DNA from: JAPPKS01 sp963667895
Lineage (GTDB): Bacteria; Poribacteria; WGA-4E; PCPOR2b
DNA: 64,000 bases
NCBI GenBank assembly: GCA_965223985.1
Contig: OZ245030.1
Coordinates: 2,542,001-2,606,000 of the forward strand
Direction of reading: 5' to 3'
The translations under genes were made by a program, and so were the position numbers. Positions 54,922-63,889 of the stretch are shown here, piece after piece; position 1 is the stretch's first letter, and every line of letters begins with the position of its first letter. A model generated the notes under the pieces. It was not told the DNA's origin and searched no databases. It saw nothing but the letters and a program-made list of their open reading frames with translations.

Positions 54922-57274
54922 AAAATCTGCCGATTCCAAGAACTCAGAGTTTTTTAACGCTTACCGCATCATTGCCCCTGAAAATTTAGGTTGGGATGTT
55001 GCAATCTATAGAATCATTCCATTAGACGGCGATATATCAAAAAACGAGGATCGAGGAAAGATAAAAAGTATTATGTGGGACTTGCATCGGCAGCACAAGA
55101 AGAAATGTGCTGGCTACGGCTTCATCATTGATGTAGGTAAAACAAAGGTGGCTATACCCAAAGACTGGGATATTCCTCAACAAGAAGACTTCCAGCGATA
55201 TCGCGTTATACGTGACTGCGAATTCAAAGCACAAATGGGGAATCCGGATCATCAGGAAGTTGTCACAGGGGTTTTGCGAGAAAGCATCAAACAGCATTTT
55301 AAGAAAGTCCCTTCAGACGAAGTTGGTCCGCTCTGGCAGGACTACAACGACTTTTGCCAAATGCCGGACTTAACAAATTCGGACCAAGGCGTCATTTACT
55401 GTCGTAAGTTTCACGTCTCTCCTGAACTTCTTGAAAATAATCGTTGGGTATTACAAATTGCAATTACTACCAAAAGCATTGATGGTCGAACCTTTGCGGA
55501 TTATTACCGTGGCGGCGAAGTTGAACAGTTAGCGGAGAGGATTCGACTCAAACGAGAGAATCGCCTAACCCGCCAAAACAAGCCTCCGGAAGTTCGAGTT
55601 TGGCGTTCTTCGGAAAGCACCACAGCTAACGTACTTGATTTAGACAATCCGGACGAAATTGTCGCTCATGCGAGCCTTGATAGAGTGGGTCAAATCGCCC
55701 GAGCAAATCAAACGGTTTACTGTCGGCAATACAAGAAACAACCGATTCTTGTCCCTTTAAATGAAATTAGACTTATTTCTGAAGCCGAGATTGCGCGAGA
55801 GCGTCATCATGAGACGATTATTGCCCCGGATGAACGAACCAACTGGTATGATATACTACGCGATTTCTTCAATGGGTTAAATGCTTACGAAAGAACAATC
55901 AACTTGGCTGAGCAGCCCCTTGATGCCAAGAACTTTTATAGTATCCAATTCAAACCTCCATCACTCCGTGTCAACCCATCCCCAAAAGGGGTCGATTCCA
56001 TCCCGGCGCCGACGGATAGTTCACCGCTGGAGTTAAAACACCGGCGGGGACGGCTGGTTGACCACATCCATAAATGCGGTTACTTGCAACAAAGACCCAT
56101 AAATCCACTCCTTGTTTACCCCCAAAGTTTCGAAGAAGCACGTGCAAGACGGCTGAAAGACGATCTCAACTGGTTGATAACTCAGAACGGGTTATTTTTT
56201 CGATTTGAGGCACAATGCGAATACCAAACGGTACACGATATAACGCAAGAAGTTGAACGGGGAAAATACGACACCTTATTCGCCGTGCTCCCGGAAGGAC
56301 GGTATGAAAAACACTCAAGCGCTGACACACACGAAAAAATAAAACAAGGAATCTCAATTCCTTCGCAATGCATCCACCACGATAATACTCTGCCCCAAGA
56401 ATGGGTAAATCGGCGCCCAAGAGAATTCAGAGAAGCAAATTCGCGCGCAGCCCGCAAGATTCAAGATCGGTATAAACAGTGTCTTTTAAACCTTCTGGTC
56501 AAACATCATTGGGTTCCGTTTGCACCATCCGAACCTTTTCATTACAACGTTCACTTGGGGATTGATGTTGGTGGTGTACATAACAACCGCGTAATGGTAT
56601 GCGCTGGATATGGTTTCGCACAACCCTCTGAGGGATTTACATTCCTGCTGAGAGAAGTGAATGTCCAAACACAGAAAGCCGAGCCGATTCCTGACCGAGA
56701 TTTTTACAACGGCCTTCTCTCCCTACTTGACGAACTATACCACAATCTGGTTGGCGCCGGTATTGAGAAGCCTGATTTCAGTCGGGTTCTTTTCTTCCGT
56801 GATGGCAAATTAGGCGGGCAAGGCGAACATTGGAATGAGAAGGACACACTTGATAAATTACATGAAGAACTCCGGAACAGAGGGTGGATTTGTGATGATG
56901 CACTTTGGACTGCCCTAGAAATTTCTAAAACAGCTTCTCGTTGGAGAGTCTTTCTCAGAAGTAACAACAAAATTGAGAATCCCACGGTTGGCAGATGTTT
57001 CTTCCCGTTTACTGGCAGAAATGCTGCGATTATGTGTACGACAGGTGAGCCATATCTGTCCCATCAGGGAACCGCATCACCGTTGCGCATCCATGTTCAC
57101 AATATTTGTGGCACAGCTAATCCCAAAGATGCCTTACGCGATTTATTTTGGGAAACTGATATGTGTTTTTCAAAAATTGACACCGGAACGAAACTTCCGT
57201 GGGTCCTACATGTTGCCAATGAAGGGGCTTTACAACTGTCGAAAGCCTATAACATCACGGGTATCACTATTTAA
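54908..57274 (+). CDS. Long prokaryotic Argonaute (N-PAZ-MID-PIWI), predicted catalytic
   Basis: 788 residues. The N-terminal ~390 residues fit N, linker and PAZ-like regions, including RKFHVSPELLENNRWVLQI and a PAZ-like close QPILVPLNEIRLI. The MID domain spans ~396-545: YDTLFAVLPEG, then His475, Lys479, Gln487 (IPSQCI) and Lys532 are placed like the 5'-guide-binding residues. The PIWI domain (~545-788) has Asp553 in LGIDVGG, Glu592 in QKAEPIP (cf. GERIP in Thermus Argonaute), Asp632 in LFFRDGKLGG and Asn771 in LHVANEGA, a D-E-D-N tetrad compatible with cleavage. SHQGTASPLRI is also typical. GAGGGA precedes ATG 54908. Guide and target type are unknown. Confidence 0.85.
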   Translation: MREGKKSADSKNSEFFNAYRIIAPENLGWDVAIYRIIPLDGDISKNEDRGKIKSIMWDLHRQHKKKCAGYGFIIDVGKTKVAIPKDWDIPQQEDFQRYRVIRDCEFKAQMGNPDHQEVVTGVLRESIKQHFKKVPSDEVGPLWQDYNDFCQMPDLTNSDQGVIYCRKFHVSPELLENNRWVLQIAITTKSIDGRTFADYYRGGEVEQLAERIRLKRENRLTRQNKPPEVRVWRSSESTTANVLDLDNPDEIVAHASLDRVGQIARANQTVYCRQYKKQPILVPLNEIRLISEAEIARERHHETIIAPDERTNWYDILRDFFNGLNAYERTINLAEQPLDAKNFYSIQFKPPSLRVNPSPKGVDSIPAPTDSSPLELKHRRGRLVDHIHKCGYLQQRPINPLLVYPQSFEEARARRLKDDLNWLITQNGLFFRFEAQCEYQTVHDITQEVERGKYDTLFAVLPEGRYEKHSSADTHEKIKQGISIPSQCIHHDNTLPQEWVNRRPREFREANSRAARKIQDRYKQCLLNLLVKHHWVPFAPSEPFHYNVHLGIDVGGVHNNRVMVCAGYGFAQPSEGFTFLLREVNVQTQKAEPIPDRDFYNGLLSLLDELYHNLVGAGIEKPDFSRVLFFRDGKLGGQGEHWNEKDTLDKLHEELRNRGWICDDALWTALEISKTASRWRVFLRSNNKIENPTVGRCFFPFTGRNAAIMCTTGEPYLSHQGTASPLRIHVHNICGTANPKDALRDLFWETDMCFSKIDTGTKLPWVLHVANEGALQLSKAYNITGITI

Positions 57275-57281
57275 CCGACGC

Positions 57282-58409
57282 CTAAACGATCTCATCACTT
57301 AACTTGCCAAGAGTGTATTCCTCCCAATCATCGTAAAATTCTTCGTTTTCATGTTGGACTAGCCATGCAGCGACGATAAGTTCAATGCCATTAGAGAAAT
57401 CATTTTCCCCCTGCAGATTCATGCGTATTTTATTGAGATCGTCTAATGTGAGACAGGGTATTCTTGCACTATCGCAAAAAATCAGTGCAGCGGCAACACA
57501 TTGAGTGACAAGCTCAAGATTTCGCAATGACTCATATCTGTTTCTGACGGGTGCAGGGATTTTCTTAAACCAATCTTGTCGAATATGTTCCAATTTTTCA
57601 AGATACTTGTCCCAACCCAATTCTCGGGCAGCATGCAATAGTGCATAGGTTCTGAGTTCAACAGGTGGATGTATTTGTTCGATGACAAATGGATTTCCCG
57701 TATCCTCATGTTCGTATTTAAAGGCTGCCAAGTATGCTGGGCCACACACCCAGAGGGTGATGACGTCAATCGCTAATTCCTCAACCCATCCTGAAGATTT
57801 CCATTTGGCATCAATTTCGTTTATAACTGCTTGGGATTGGGTCTTGGCAAGCCCGCGATCTGAAAGTGACATTCTCTTAAGTTTAGAAATCAACACTTCA
57901 AGGTGCGGATGAAATTTATCAAAAAGCATCTGTTGATGCTTAGGCAACGAAAACAAGTGATGGCCCAACTCATGACATAACCAAGGATAGTCAAGAAGCG
58001 ATGGAATTTCTGTCACTTCACATGGAATGTAGATGAAACCGACCACAAAACTAGAGTTCAACTTAGAACTATCGGGAATAGGAATGCGTTCATACCCCCA
58101 TTCATTATAGTGAGTGGGTACAATCATACGACAGTTCAACCTTGGATCATTACTCCAACTTTGCGCAATCGACTGTATCATCCAAGCATCAAAGTAGAAT
58201 TGGCGGTTAAATTCTTCGGGCAGACGTTCCAACAATTTAGAAACATACTCAATAATCTGTTTATCTTCAAATTCAGCGAGCCATTTCAATTTCTCGGCTA
58301 ATTCATTAAGCGGCGAATCAAGGAGTTTTTTTATTCGTTCTTGCACCCGCGTATGTTTATTCTTTGATTTGCGCTGTCTACGCACCAATGTTTGTCTCCA
58401 TAAACTCAT
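57282..58409 (-). CDS. HELGHH zinc metallopeptidase-like protein
   Basis: 375 residues, no signal peptide, so likely cytoplasmic. The N-terminal ~90 residues are helical and basic (RRQRKSKNKHTR). HELGHH at residues 146-151 is a HExxH zinc site, and WVEELAIDVITLW about 60 residues later offers the third ligand (Glu210 or 211) as in gluzincins. The rest is helical with no family I can name. It converges on the Argonaute gene, stops seven bases apart. A protease beside an immune gene could be an effector or regulator, but the strands are opposite, so co-expression is not shown. Confidence 0.65.
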   Translation of the reverse strand: MSLWRQTLVRRQRKSKNKHTRVQERIKKLLDSPLNELAEKLKWLAEFEDKQIIEYVSKLLERLPEEFNRQFYFDAWMIQSIAQSWSNDPRLNCRMIVPTHYNEWGYERIPIPDSSKLNSSFVVGFIYIPCEVTEIPSLLDYPWLCHELGHHLFSLPKHQQMLFDKFHPHLEVLISKLKRMSLSDRGLAKTQSQAVINEIDAKWKSSGWVEELAIDVITLWVCGPAYLAAFKYEHEDTGNPFVIEQIHPPVELRTYALLHAARELGWDKYLEKLEHIRQDWFKKIPAPVRNRYESLRNLELVTQCVAAALIFCDSARIPCLTLDDLNKIRMNLQGENDFSNGIELIVAAWLVQHENEEFYDDWEEYTLGKLSDEIV

Positions 58410-59179
58410 TGAGCAAATCTAGGAGGAGAAAGAGATAAAATGTCACACAGAAACGAACTGTGGCACATTTCTCTGGGTGTCACACCTTAAATTTCCCAAA
58501 AGTTAAATTGCCATGGAACGAAAATATGCAATATTAAACTTCTAACGCAACAAAATTCTTGGATCGGCATTGACGATTCAAACGTCTCACCCATACGTGC
58601 AAACATGACAGTTGCGTCTTATGTATATTTTTTCTCTATTGAATATATACTTCAGTATTCAGAACAAGGGCAATTTATCAAAATTTCGGTCCCATCCCTT
58701 TGTGTTTCGATTCTGAAATTATAACAAACCTCTCCAATAAGGGCTATCATTTTTCCACCTCGTAACAGGATGTCAGCATTTTCATTTTTTAAGGGCAACA
58801 TGACTTTAAGGAAGGTGCTACCTCTGCGGTATCGACATAGGCGCCGCACACGCGTGGCGGATTCGGCGAATGTTGTTCAAGTTGGGACAAAGCTGATGGA
58901 GGAAGTTGCTTTTATTTGATGCTGTGTTAAGCTTGCCAATGTCACAAAATGTCACTTCTAATGTGAGATTGGTGTGATATTCTGTGACATTTGTGCGGTT
59001 TTGTGACATAGAAATTGTTAAAATTGTCGGTCAGGGACATCGTTATGAAACGCTGAAAACTAGACCCGGCTTGGCTTCTCGACGGTGACTGCGGGAGAGT
59101 CACCCATCTTTTGCGAGCGAATTCGCTAAAATATGTGACATCGCGCTTGTAAAACAGGTACAAGGCGTTTCACACGTCA
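58410..59179. promoter_or_regulatory. Intergenic region with TGTCAC/GTGACA site cluster
   Basis: About 770 bases without a convincing gene. TGTCAC occurs at 58441, 58478, 58940 and 58950, and its complement GTGACA at 58984, 59003 and 59135. The core cluster 58940-59008 has two sites in one direction ten bases apart, then two reversed sites 19 bases apart, as in cooperative operator arrays. It separates the divergent metallopeptidase and CPBP protease genes. Confidence 0.6.
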
Positions 59180-60028
59180 ATGGTGGACATGTCTGAAAAC
59201 TACCCTTACCCAAATATTCGCCAGTCTGTCTGGATTGTGGTATCACTCATCATTCTAAAGGCTGTTTTTTCTATCTTCTTTGGGATTCTGGAGGCTTTTA
59301 TCGGCTTTCCTCCGTCTAAGCACCCCGCTGTCTTTGCCTTGATTAACTTTATTGCTTTCACGATTATTTTGGCGAAATGGCTTAAACGGACCGAAGCCAC
59401 ATTCAAAGAAATATGTTCGCTTGTGCCGGTACGACTATCTCTCCTGTTTCCTATGACGCTCACAGTCATCGGTACCTCTATCCTACTATTTGAACTAAAC
59501 AGCTGGTTACGGGTCATCCTACCCATGCCAAAATGGTTTGCTGACTATTACAAGAATCTTGTCGATACTCAAACAAACCCGTGGGGTCCAATTGTAGCGT
59601 TCGTGGTAGTTGGCCCCGTGCTGGAAGAACTATTATTTCGAGGACTAATACTGCGCGGCTTTTTGAATCTTTATAGCACGCGAAAAGCTATCTTGGCTTC
59701 TGCCATATTGTTTGGATTGCTTCACCTCAATCCTTGGCAGATTATCGGTGCCACTATATATGGCATTCTGTTAGCATGGTGGTTCATGCAGACGGGCTCG
59801 ATTCTTCCCTGCCTTTTTGGTCATGCTCTCGCTAACACATTGGCATTGTCCGTCAAAGCTCTTCTTCGATTAGAGATTCCGGGTTTCACAGGTGGATTTC
59901 CACCACTCTGGTTGAACTTCCTTGCCTTCGTATTAGCAGCGTTAGGTGTGTGGCTATTGATTCATCAGTTTCGGATATCGAACGATACGGTTCCCGGAGA
60001 TGTGTCTGGAGATAGGACCGACGAATAA
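59180..60028 (+). CDS. CPBP (CAAX/Abi-type) intramembrane metalloprotease
   Basis: 282 residues with about eight hydrophobic helices. The CPBP motifs are present: EELLFRGLILRGF (Glu-Glu and Arg), AILFGLLHLNPWQ (His) and PCLFGHALANTLAL (His-x3-Asn). These bacterial relatives of Rce1 CAAX proteases are implicated in bacteriocin immunity and Abi-type phage defence, among other roles. ATG 59180 and ATG 59189 are both possible. It stands 58 bases before hsdM. Given the site it may belong to the defence island, but membership is inferred from position. Confidence 0.82.
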   Translation: MVDMSENYPYPNIRQSVWIVVSLIILKAVFSIFFGILEAFIGFPPSKHPAVFALINFIAFTIILAKWLKRTEATFKEICSLVPVRLSLLFPMTLTVIGTSILLFELNSWLRVILPMPKWFADYYKNLVDTQTNPWGPIVAFVVVGPVLEELLFRGLILRGFLNLYSTRKAILASAILFGLLHLNPWQIIGATIYGILLAWWFMQTGSILPCLFGHALANTLALSVKALLRLEIPGFTGGFPPLWLNFLAFVLAALGVWLLIHQFRISNDTVPGDVSGDRTDE

Positions 60029-60085
60029 TGAGTGAAGAACAGAAAATCCAATTCCGCTGATATCCTTCCTTGAGGAGAAAAACCA

Positions 60086-61723
60086 TTGCCGAAAAATAAT
60101 TCCGCCGCAAAGACTCCACAAACCACAATTCCGTTTCCCTCCTCAGATCAGGAACAGTTGAACATATCCACCCTCGAAACTTGGCTATGGGACGCCGCGT
60201 GTGTGATTCGCGGTGCGACCGATGCCCCAAAATTCAAGGATTTTATCCTACCCTTGATTTTCTACAAGCGGCTCTCCGACGTGTTCGACGATGAATTTGC
60301 GAAACAGGTCGAGGAATTCGGGGATGAAACGGAGGCACGGGAGATCATTGACGCTGACCATCAGGATGCACTCAAGAGCGGACGCAACCCAATAGTCCGT
60401 TTCTTTATCCCGAACAGGTATCGTTGGGAGTCGCTTCGTGACCACCCAGCGGATGGGCGTTTGGGCGAGTTCCTCACCGAAGCGATGCGCGAGGTTGCCC
60501 GCATGAATCCGCAGTTGCAGGGCGTTCTAGATGTCGAGGACTTTAACGAGCGACAAAGCGGGCAGCGAACCCTCGACGACGACCGGCTGGAGGCGCTGAT
60601 CGAGGTGATGAGTCGGCATCGGCTTGGACTTCAAGACGCAGAGCCGGATATCCTGGGGCGTGCCTACGAATATCTGCTCAGGAAATTTGCCGAAGGACAG
60701 GGACAGAGCGCGGGCGAGTTCTACACGCCGAAAGAGGTCGGGTGGTTAATGGCACACATCATTAACCCCGAACCGCACACTACCATTTACGACCCAGCGT
60801 GCGGGTCAGGCGGGCTGCTGATCAAACCGCGCCTCCTATTTGAGATGACGCAACCGGACAAGAAGAGCCAAGCCCCTAAAATCTATGGACAGGAACTGAC
60901 CGCCACCACCTTCGCCATGGCGAAAATGAATGCCTTTCTCCACGACTTTATCGGTGCAGATCTGCATATCGGCGACACCTTTCGCAATCCGCGATTCGTT
61001 GCCGACGACTCGGCGCTCAAACGCTTCGACTATGTAATCGCCAATCCGATGTGGAATCAGAAGGAGTATAACGATACGTTCTATGCGAACGACCACTGGA
61101 AACGCTTTACCTATGGCGTCCCGCCGAGTTCATCGGCAGATTGGGCGTGGGTGCAGCACATGTCAGCGTCCCTAAAAGAGACCGGACGGGCAGCGATTGT
61201 GCTGGATACCGGCGCAGTGTCTCGCGGCTCCGGCAGCAAGCAGACCAGCCGGGAACGTGATATTCGGAAAGCGTTTGTGGAGAACGACCTGATTGAAGGC
61301 GTGATACTATTGCCCGAAAACCTATTCTACAACACCAACGCGCCGGGCATCATATTGCTGCTGAACCGCAGCAAACCAATCGAACGCAAAGAGCAAATCT
61401 TGCTCATCAACCTTTCCAAATATTTCGAGAAACAGAAACCGAAAAACGTCCTGACCGATGAGGGGATTGACGCAACGTCAGAAATTTATCGGGCGTGGGA
61501 ATCCCGTGAGAAGTTGAGCCACGTCATCTCGATTGAAGATGCCCGGAAAACGGATTATAACCTGAGCCCTTCCCAGTTTGTGGATGTGGACGATAAAGTG
61601 GAACACCGTCCTGTCAATGAGATCCTGGCGGACCTGACGGAAGCGCGGATTGCTCGCGAGAAGGCGGAGAGGACGTTGGAAGAGGTGTTGACACGGCTTG
61701 GACTAAATGGAGAGGGCTTGTGA
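60086..61723 (+). CDS. hsdM: Type I restriction-modification methyltransferase subunit
   Basis: 545 residues from TTG 60086 (GAGGAG eight bases upstream). HsdM methylates adenine at sites chosen by HsdS, using S-adenosylmethionine. The N-terminal helical HsdM_N domain (LWDAACVIRGATDAPKFKDF, IFYKRLSDVFDDEF) precedes the N6-adenine methylase domain. GQSAGEFYTPKEV leads into the SAM motif DPACGSGGLL, and the catalytic motif is VIANPMWNQ. The C-terminal helices bind HsdS. It overlaps hsdS as TGATG. hsdR is not upstream and must be beyond 64 kb, elsewhere or lost. Confidence 0.92.
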   Translation: MPKNNSAAKTPQTTIPFPSSDQEQLNISTLETWLWDAACVIRGATDAPKFKDFILPLIFYKRLSDVFDDEFAKQVEEFGDETEAREIIDADHQDALKSGRNPIVRFFIPNRYRWESLRDHPADGRLGEFLTEAMREVARMNPQLQGVLDVEDFNERQSGQRTLDDDRLEALIEVMSRHRLGLQDAEPDILGRAYEYLLRKFAEGQGQSAGEFYTPKEVGWLMAHIINPEPHTTIYDPACGSGGLLIKPRLLFEMTQPDKKSQAPKIYGQELTATTFAMAKMNAFLHDFIGADLHIGDTFRNPRFVADDSALKRFDYVIANPMWNQKEYNDTFYANDHWKRFTYGVPPSSSADWAWVQHMSASLKETGRAAIVLDTGAVSRGSGSKQTSRERDIRKAFVENDLIEGVILLPENLFYNTNAPGIILLLNRSKPIERKEQILLINLSKYFEKQKPKNVLTDEGIDATSEIYRAWESREKLSHVISIEDARKTDYNLSPSQFVDVDDKVEHRPVNEILADLTEARIAREKAERTLEEVLTRLGLNGEGL

Positions 61724-63000
61724 TGAGTGATATGAATTTACCAGCACATTGGAAGACGGCTAGGTTAGGAGAAGTTGCCGATATTTTCAAGGGTGGCACC
61801 CCAAAGCGTAGTGTAGAGAAATATTTTCAAGGTAATATTGCTTGGGCAATTCCTAGCGACATTACTGCCTTAGACTCTGCTTTGTACATTGATGACACGT
61901 ATACCCATATTTCAGAGGAAGCGCTTGGTAAGAGTGCAGCGAGGCTGCTGCCAGCGGGAACGGTTTTATTAACAAGCCGAGCGACGATTGGTGAAACTGC
62001 GATTACAACCGTTCCGATGGCGACAAATCAAGGCTTTGCTAATTTTAGTTGCAAGGAAATACTATTGAATGTCTATCTTGCTTACTATCTGAGATTTATC
62101 AAAAAGAGATTGATAGACCTTGCGAGTGGTAGCACATTCAAGGAAATTACCAAGGGAACGCTACTGGATGTTGAAATCCCTCTTTCCCCTCTCCCCGAAC
62201 AACGCGCTATTGCCCACGTTTTGCGGTCAATCCAAGAAGCGAAAGCCGCACGCCAACGCGAAATTGAATTAGAGCGCGAACGCAAAGCGGCGTTGATGGA
62301 TTACCTCTTTTCACACGGGACGAAGGGCGAACCCCGCAAGCAGACTGAGATTGGCGAGATTCCTGAGAGTTGGGAGGTGGTCGAGCTTGACAATTGCTCA
62401 GAGTTGATTACTAAAGGTTCATCTCCAAAGTGGCAGGGCTTCAATTATTGTGATGAGGGAATCTATTTTGTCAGAAGTCAAAACGTCGGACTAGGTCGGT
62501 TGGAGTTGAATGAAATTGCTTATCTGCCAAAGGGGTTTAATAAAAAAGAAAAGAAATCAATTCTCAACAAAAATGATCTTTTGATAAACATTGTAGGAGC
62601 TTCAATTGGTCGAGCTGCTGTAGTCAATGATATCGTTGAAGGTGGTAATATCAATCAAGCTGTTGCAATTGTCCGGCTCAAACAGGGAGTTGGGCCTTTC
62701 TTTGTTATGACTTTTCTGCTTACTGCGGGTGGTCAGTTTCAGTTGCATAGACAAAAGAAAGATATTGCGAGGGCCAACCTTAGTCTCCAAGATATTAGCA
62801 ATCTTCTAATTCCCCTTCCTTCCGTTTCTGAACAAGCTGAAACTGTTAAAATGCTTCAAGCCTGTGATACAAAAATCGCCGCTCTTGAGCAGGAAACCGC
62901 CCGACTGGACGAACTATTCCACGCCATGCTCGACGAACTGATGACCGGGAGAAGGTCTGCTGTGCCGTTGATTGATTCGGGGCTGCCGCAGCTCTTGTAG
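61723..63000 (+). CDS. hsdS: Type I restriction-modification specificity subunit
   Basis: 425 residues from ATG 61723 (GGAGAGGG upstream; TGATG overlap with hsdM). Two target-recognition domains are visible. TRD1 starts at LPAHWKTARLGEVADIFKGG and TRD2 at IPESWEVVELDNCSELITKG. Each is followed by a conserved helix: PLPEQRAIAHVLRSIQEAKA and the C-terminal QDISNLLIPLPSVSEQAE onward. The bipartite DNA target cannot be read off. The last codons TTG TAG belong to the left end of a palindromic element (62995-63179), and a second copy of the hsdS 3' end lies after it, so this end has been rearranged. Confidence 0.92.
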   Translation: MSDMNLPAHWKTARLGEVADIFKGGTPKRSVEKYFQGNIAWAIPSDITALDSALYIDDTYTHISEEALGKSAARLLPAGTVLLTSRATIGETAITTVPMATNQGFANFSCKEILLNVYLAYYLRFIKKRLIDLASGSTFKEITKGTLLDVEIPLSPLPEQRAIAHVLRSIQEAKAARQREIELERERKAALMDYLFSHGTKGEPRKQTEIGEIPESWEVVELDNCSELITKGSSPKWQGFNYCDEGIYFVRSQNVGLGRLELNEIAYLPKGFNKKEKKSILNKNDLLINIVGASIGRAAVVNDIVEGGNINQAVAIVRLKQGVGPFFVMTFLLTAGGQFQLHRQKKDIARANLSLQDISNLLIPLPSVSEQAETVKMLQACDTKIAALEQETARLDELFHAMLDELMTGRRSAVPLIDSGLPQLL

Positions 63001-63179
63001 GTTGGGTAGAGCCGAAGGCGAAACCCAACGATCAACTGACCGAATAGGGAACGCGATAGGGATTTTAGGCGATAGTTTTGACCTGCGATAGTTCTGTCGG
63101 ACAAGACTATCGCCAAAATTTATCTGAAGAGCTATCGCACTCACTGTTCGTTCGGTTGATCGTTCTACCCAACCTACAA
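62995..63179. mobile_element. MITE-like palindromic element at hsdS end
   Basis: TTGTAGGTTGGGTAGA (62995-63010) is the exact complement of 63164-63179. Inner arms ACGATCAAC (63029) and GTTGATCGT (63155) extend the terminal repeats, with a 17-base interruption on the left. Internal GCGATAG/CTATCGC words pair too. No ORF lies within. It is about 185 bp and supplies the hsdS stop codon. Confidence 0.7.
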
Positions 63180-63183
63180 TTAA

Positions 63184-63233
63184 CTGGGAAAAGGTATGCT
63201 GTGCCGTTGATTGATTCGGAACTGCCGTAGCTG
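63184..63233 (+). repeat. Duplicated hsdS 3' end
   Basis: About 50 bases here match 62944-62994, the 3' end of hsdS, with few changes (both contain GCTGTGCCGTTGATTGATTC). In hsdS frame this copy would end SELP then TAG. It is either the original gene end displaced by the element or a fragment of a second hsdS. The remaining bases to 63366 show no gene. Confidence 0.65.
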
Positions 63234-63366
63234 CAAGTCAGGTTTTGGCGTGTCCCCTGAAAGGGTGTTTCACGGGAAAATCCGTAACAGCTTTCGGCTG
63301 TATATGTTGCAGAAGCGTGTTGCAGCTACAACCACCGTATAAATAAGAACATGTTCGATATGTTTA

Positions 63367-63645
63367 TCAGGGGGTGCTTTGGGTAAACAGGGGTGCGGTG
63401 TCGTGTCCTTCGTATTCTTTGCGTAACGGTGCTTTGGGAACAGGGATGCCGTCCCTTTGGTAACATTCTTTCATCAATTCCCACGCCGTCTTCAATTCAT
63501 CCAACGCTTCGGCGTGTGTAGCGCCGAAAGCTGAGACATTGGGAAGTTCAGTTAAATGTGCAAGATAATCACCGTCTTCATCAAGGAAAATGGTGACTGC
63601 AAATCCGTCAAAGGCATCGCGTGTCTTATCTATCTTTTGTTCCAT
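63367..63645 (-). CDS. hicB: HicB-type antitoxin
   Basis: 92 residues from ATG 63645, chosen for the AGGAG seven to nine bases upstream; a longer frame starts at 63663. The N-terminal half is the partly degraded RNase H-like HicB fold: FAVTIFLDEDGDYLAHLTEL and PNVSAFGATHAEALDELKTA. The short C-terminus has no clear DNA-binding domain. HicB binds and neutralises HicA. It follows hicA with a 20-base overlap, the usual toxin-first order. Confidence 0.85.
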   Translation of the reverse strand: MEQKIDKTRDAFDGFAVTIFLDEDGDYLAHLTELPNVSAFGATHAEALDELKTAWELMKECYQRDGIPVPKAPLRKEYEGHDTAPLFTQSTP

Positions 63646-63889
63646 CTTTTGTCTCCTGCTCATGTCGCCGAAGGAACTGTCGCACTTGGTAGTCCTTTGC
63701 CGTAGAACGCCTCGGTTGGACGATTAGTCTAAATTGGTTGGGCGAATACCAAACTCGATGGCTTCCGCGCTGACGGCGTTGCGTCCAACCACATTCACGC
63801 ATCAGTTGTTCAAATTCTCTGAATTGTAGTCCCTTAGGATTGCGCCGAGCCTTGTTGAGCAAGGCTTCTCTTCGATCTTCTCTAATCAA
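63626..63889 (-). CDS. hicA: HicA-type mRNA interferase toxin
   Basis: 87 residues, probably from TTG 63889. HicA has a double-stranded-RNA-binding-like fold and cleaves mRNA, halting growth. The core LQFREFEQLMRECGWTQRRQ leads to the catalytic His in RGSHRVWYSP, then FRLIVQPRRSTAKDYQVRQF. It has more N-terminal residues than minimal HicA. It is encoded upstream of and overlapping hicB. The pair closes the defence island at the window edge. Confidence 0.85.
   Translation of the reverse strand: MIREDRREALLNKARRNPKGLQFREFEQLMRECGWTQRRQRGSHRVWYSPNQFRLIVQPRRSTAKDYQVRQFLRRHEQETKDGTKDR

Noticed and set aside
54908..57274. Argonaute as a short pAgo or PIWI-RE protein
   Set aside because: It has about 390 residues before MID, including PAZ-like sequence, and the usual PIWI Asp motifs, so a long Argonaute fits better.
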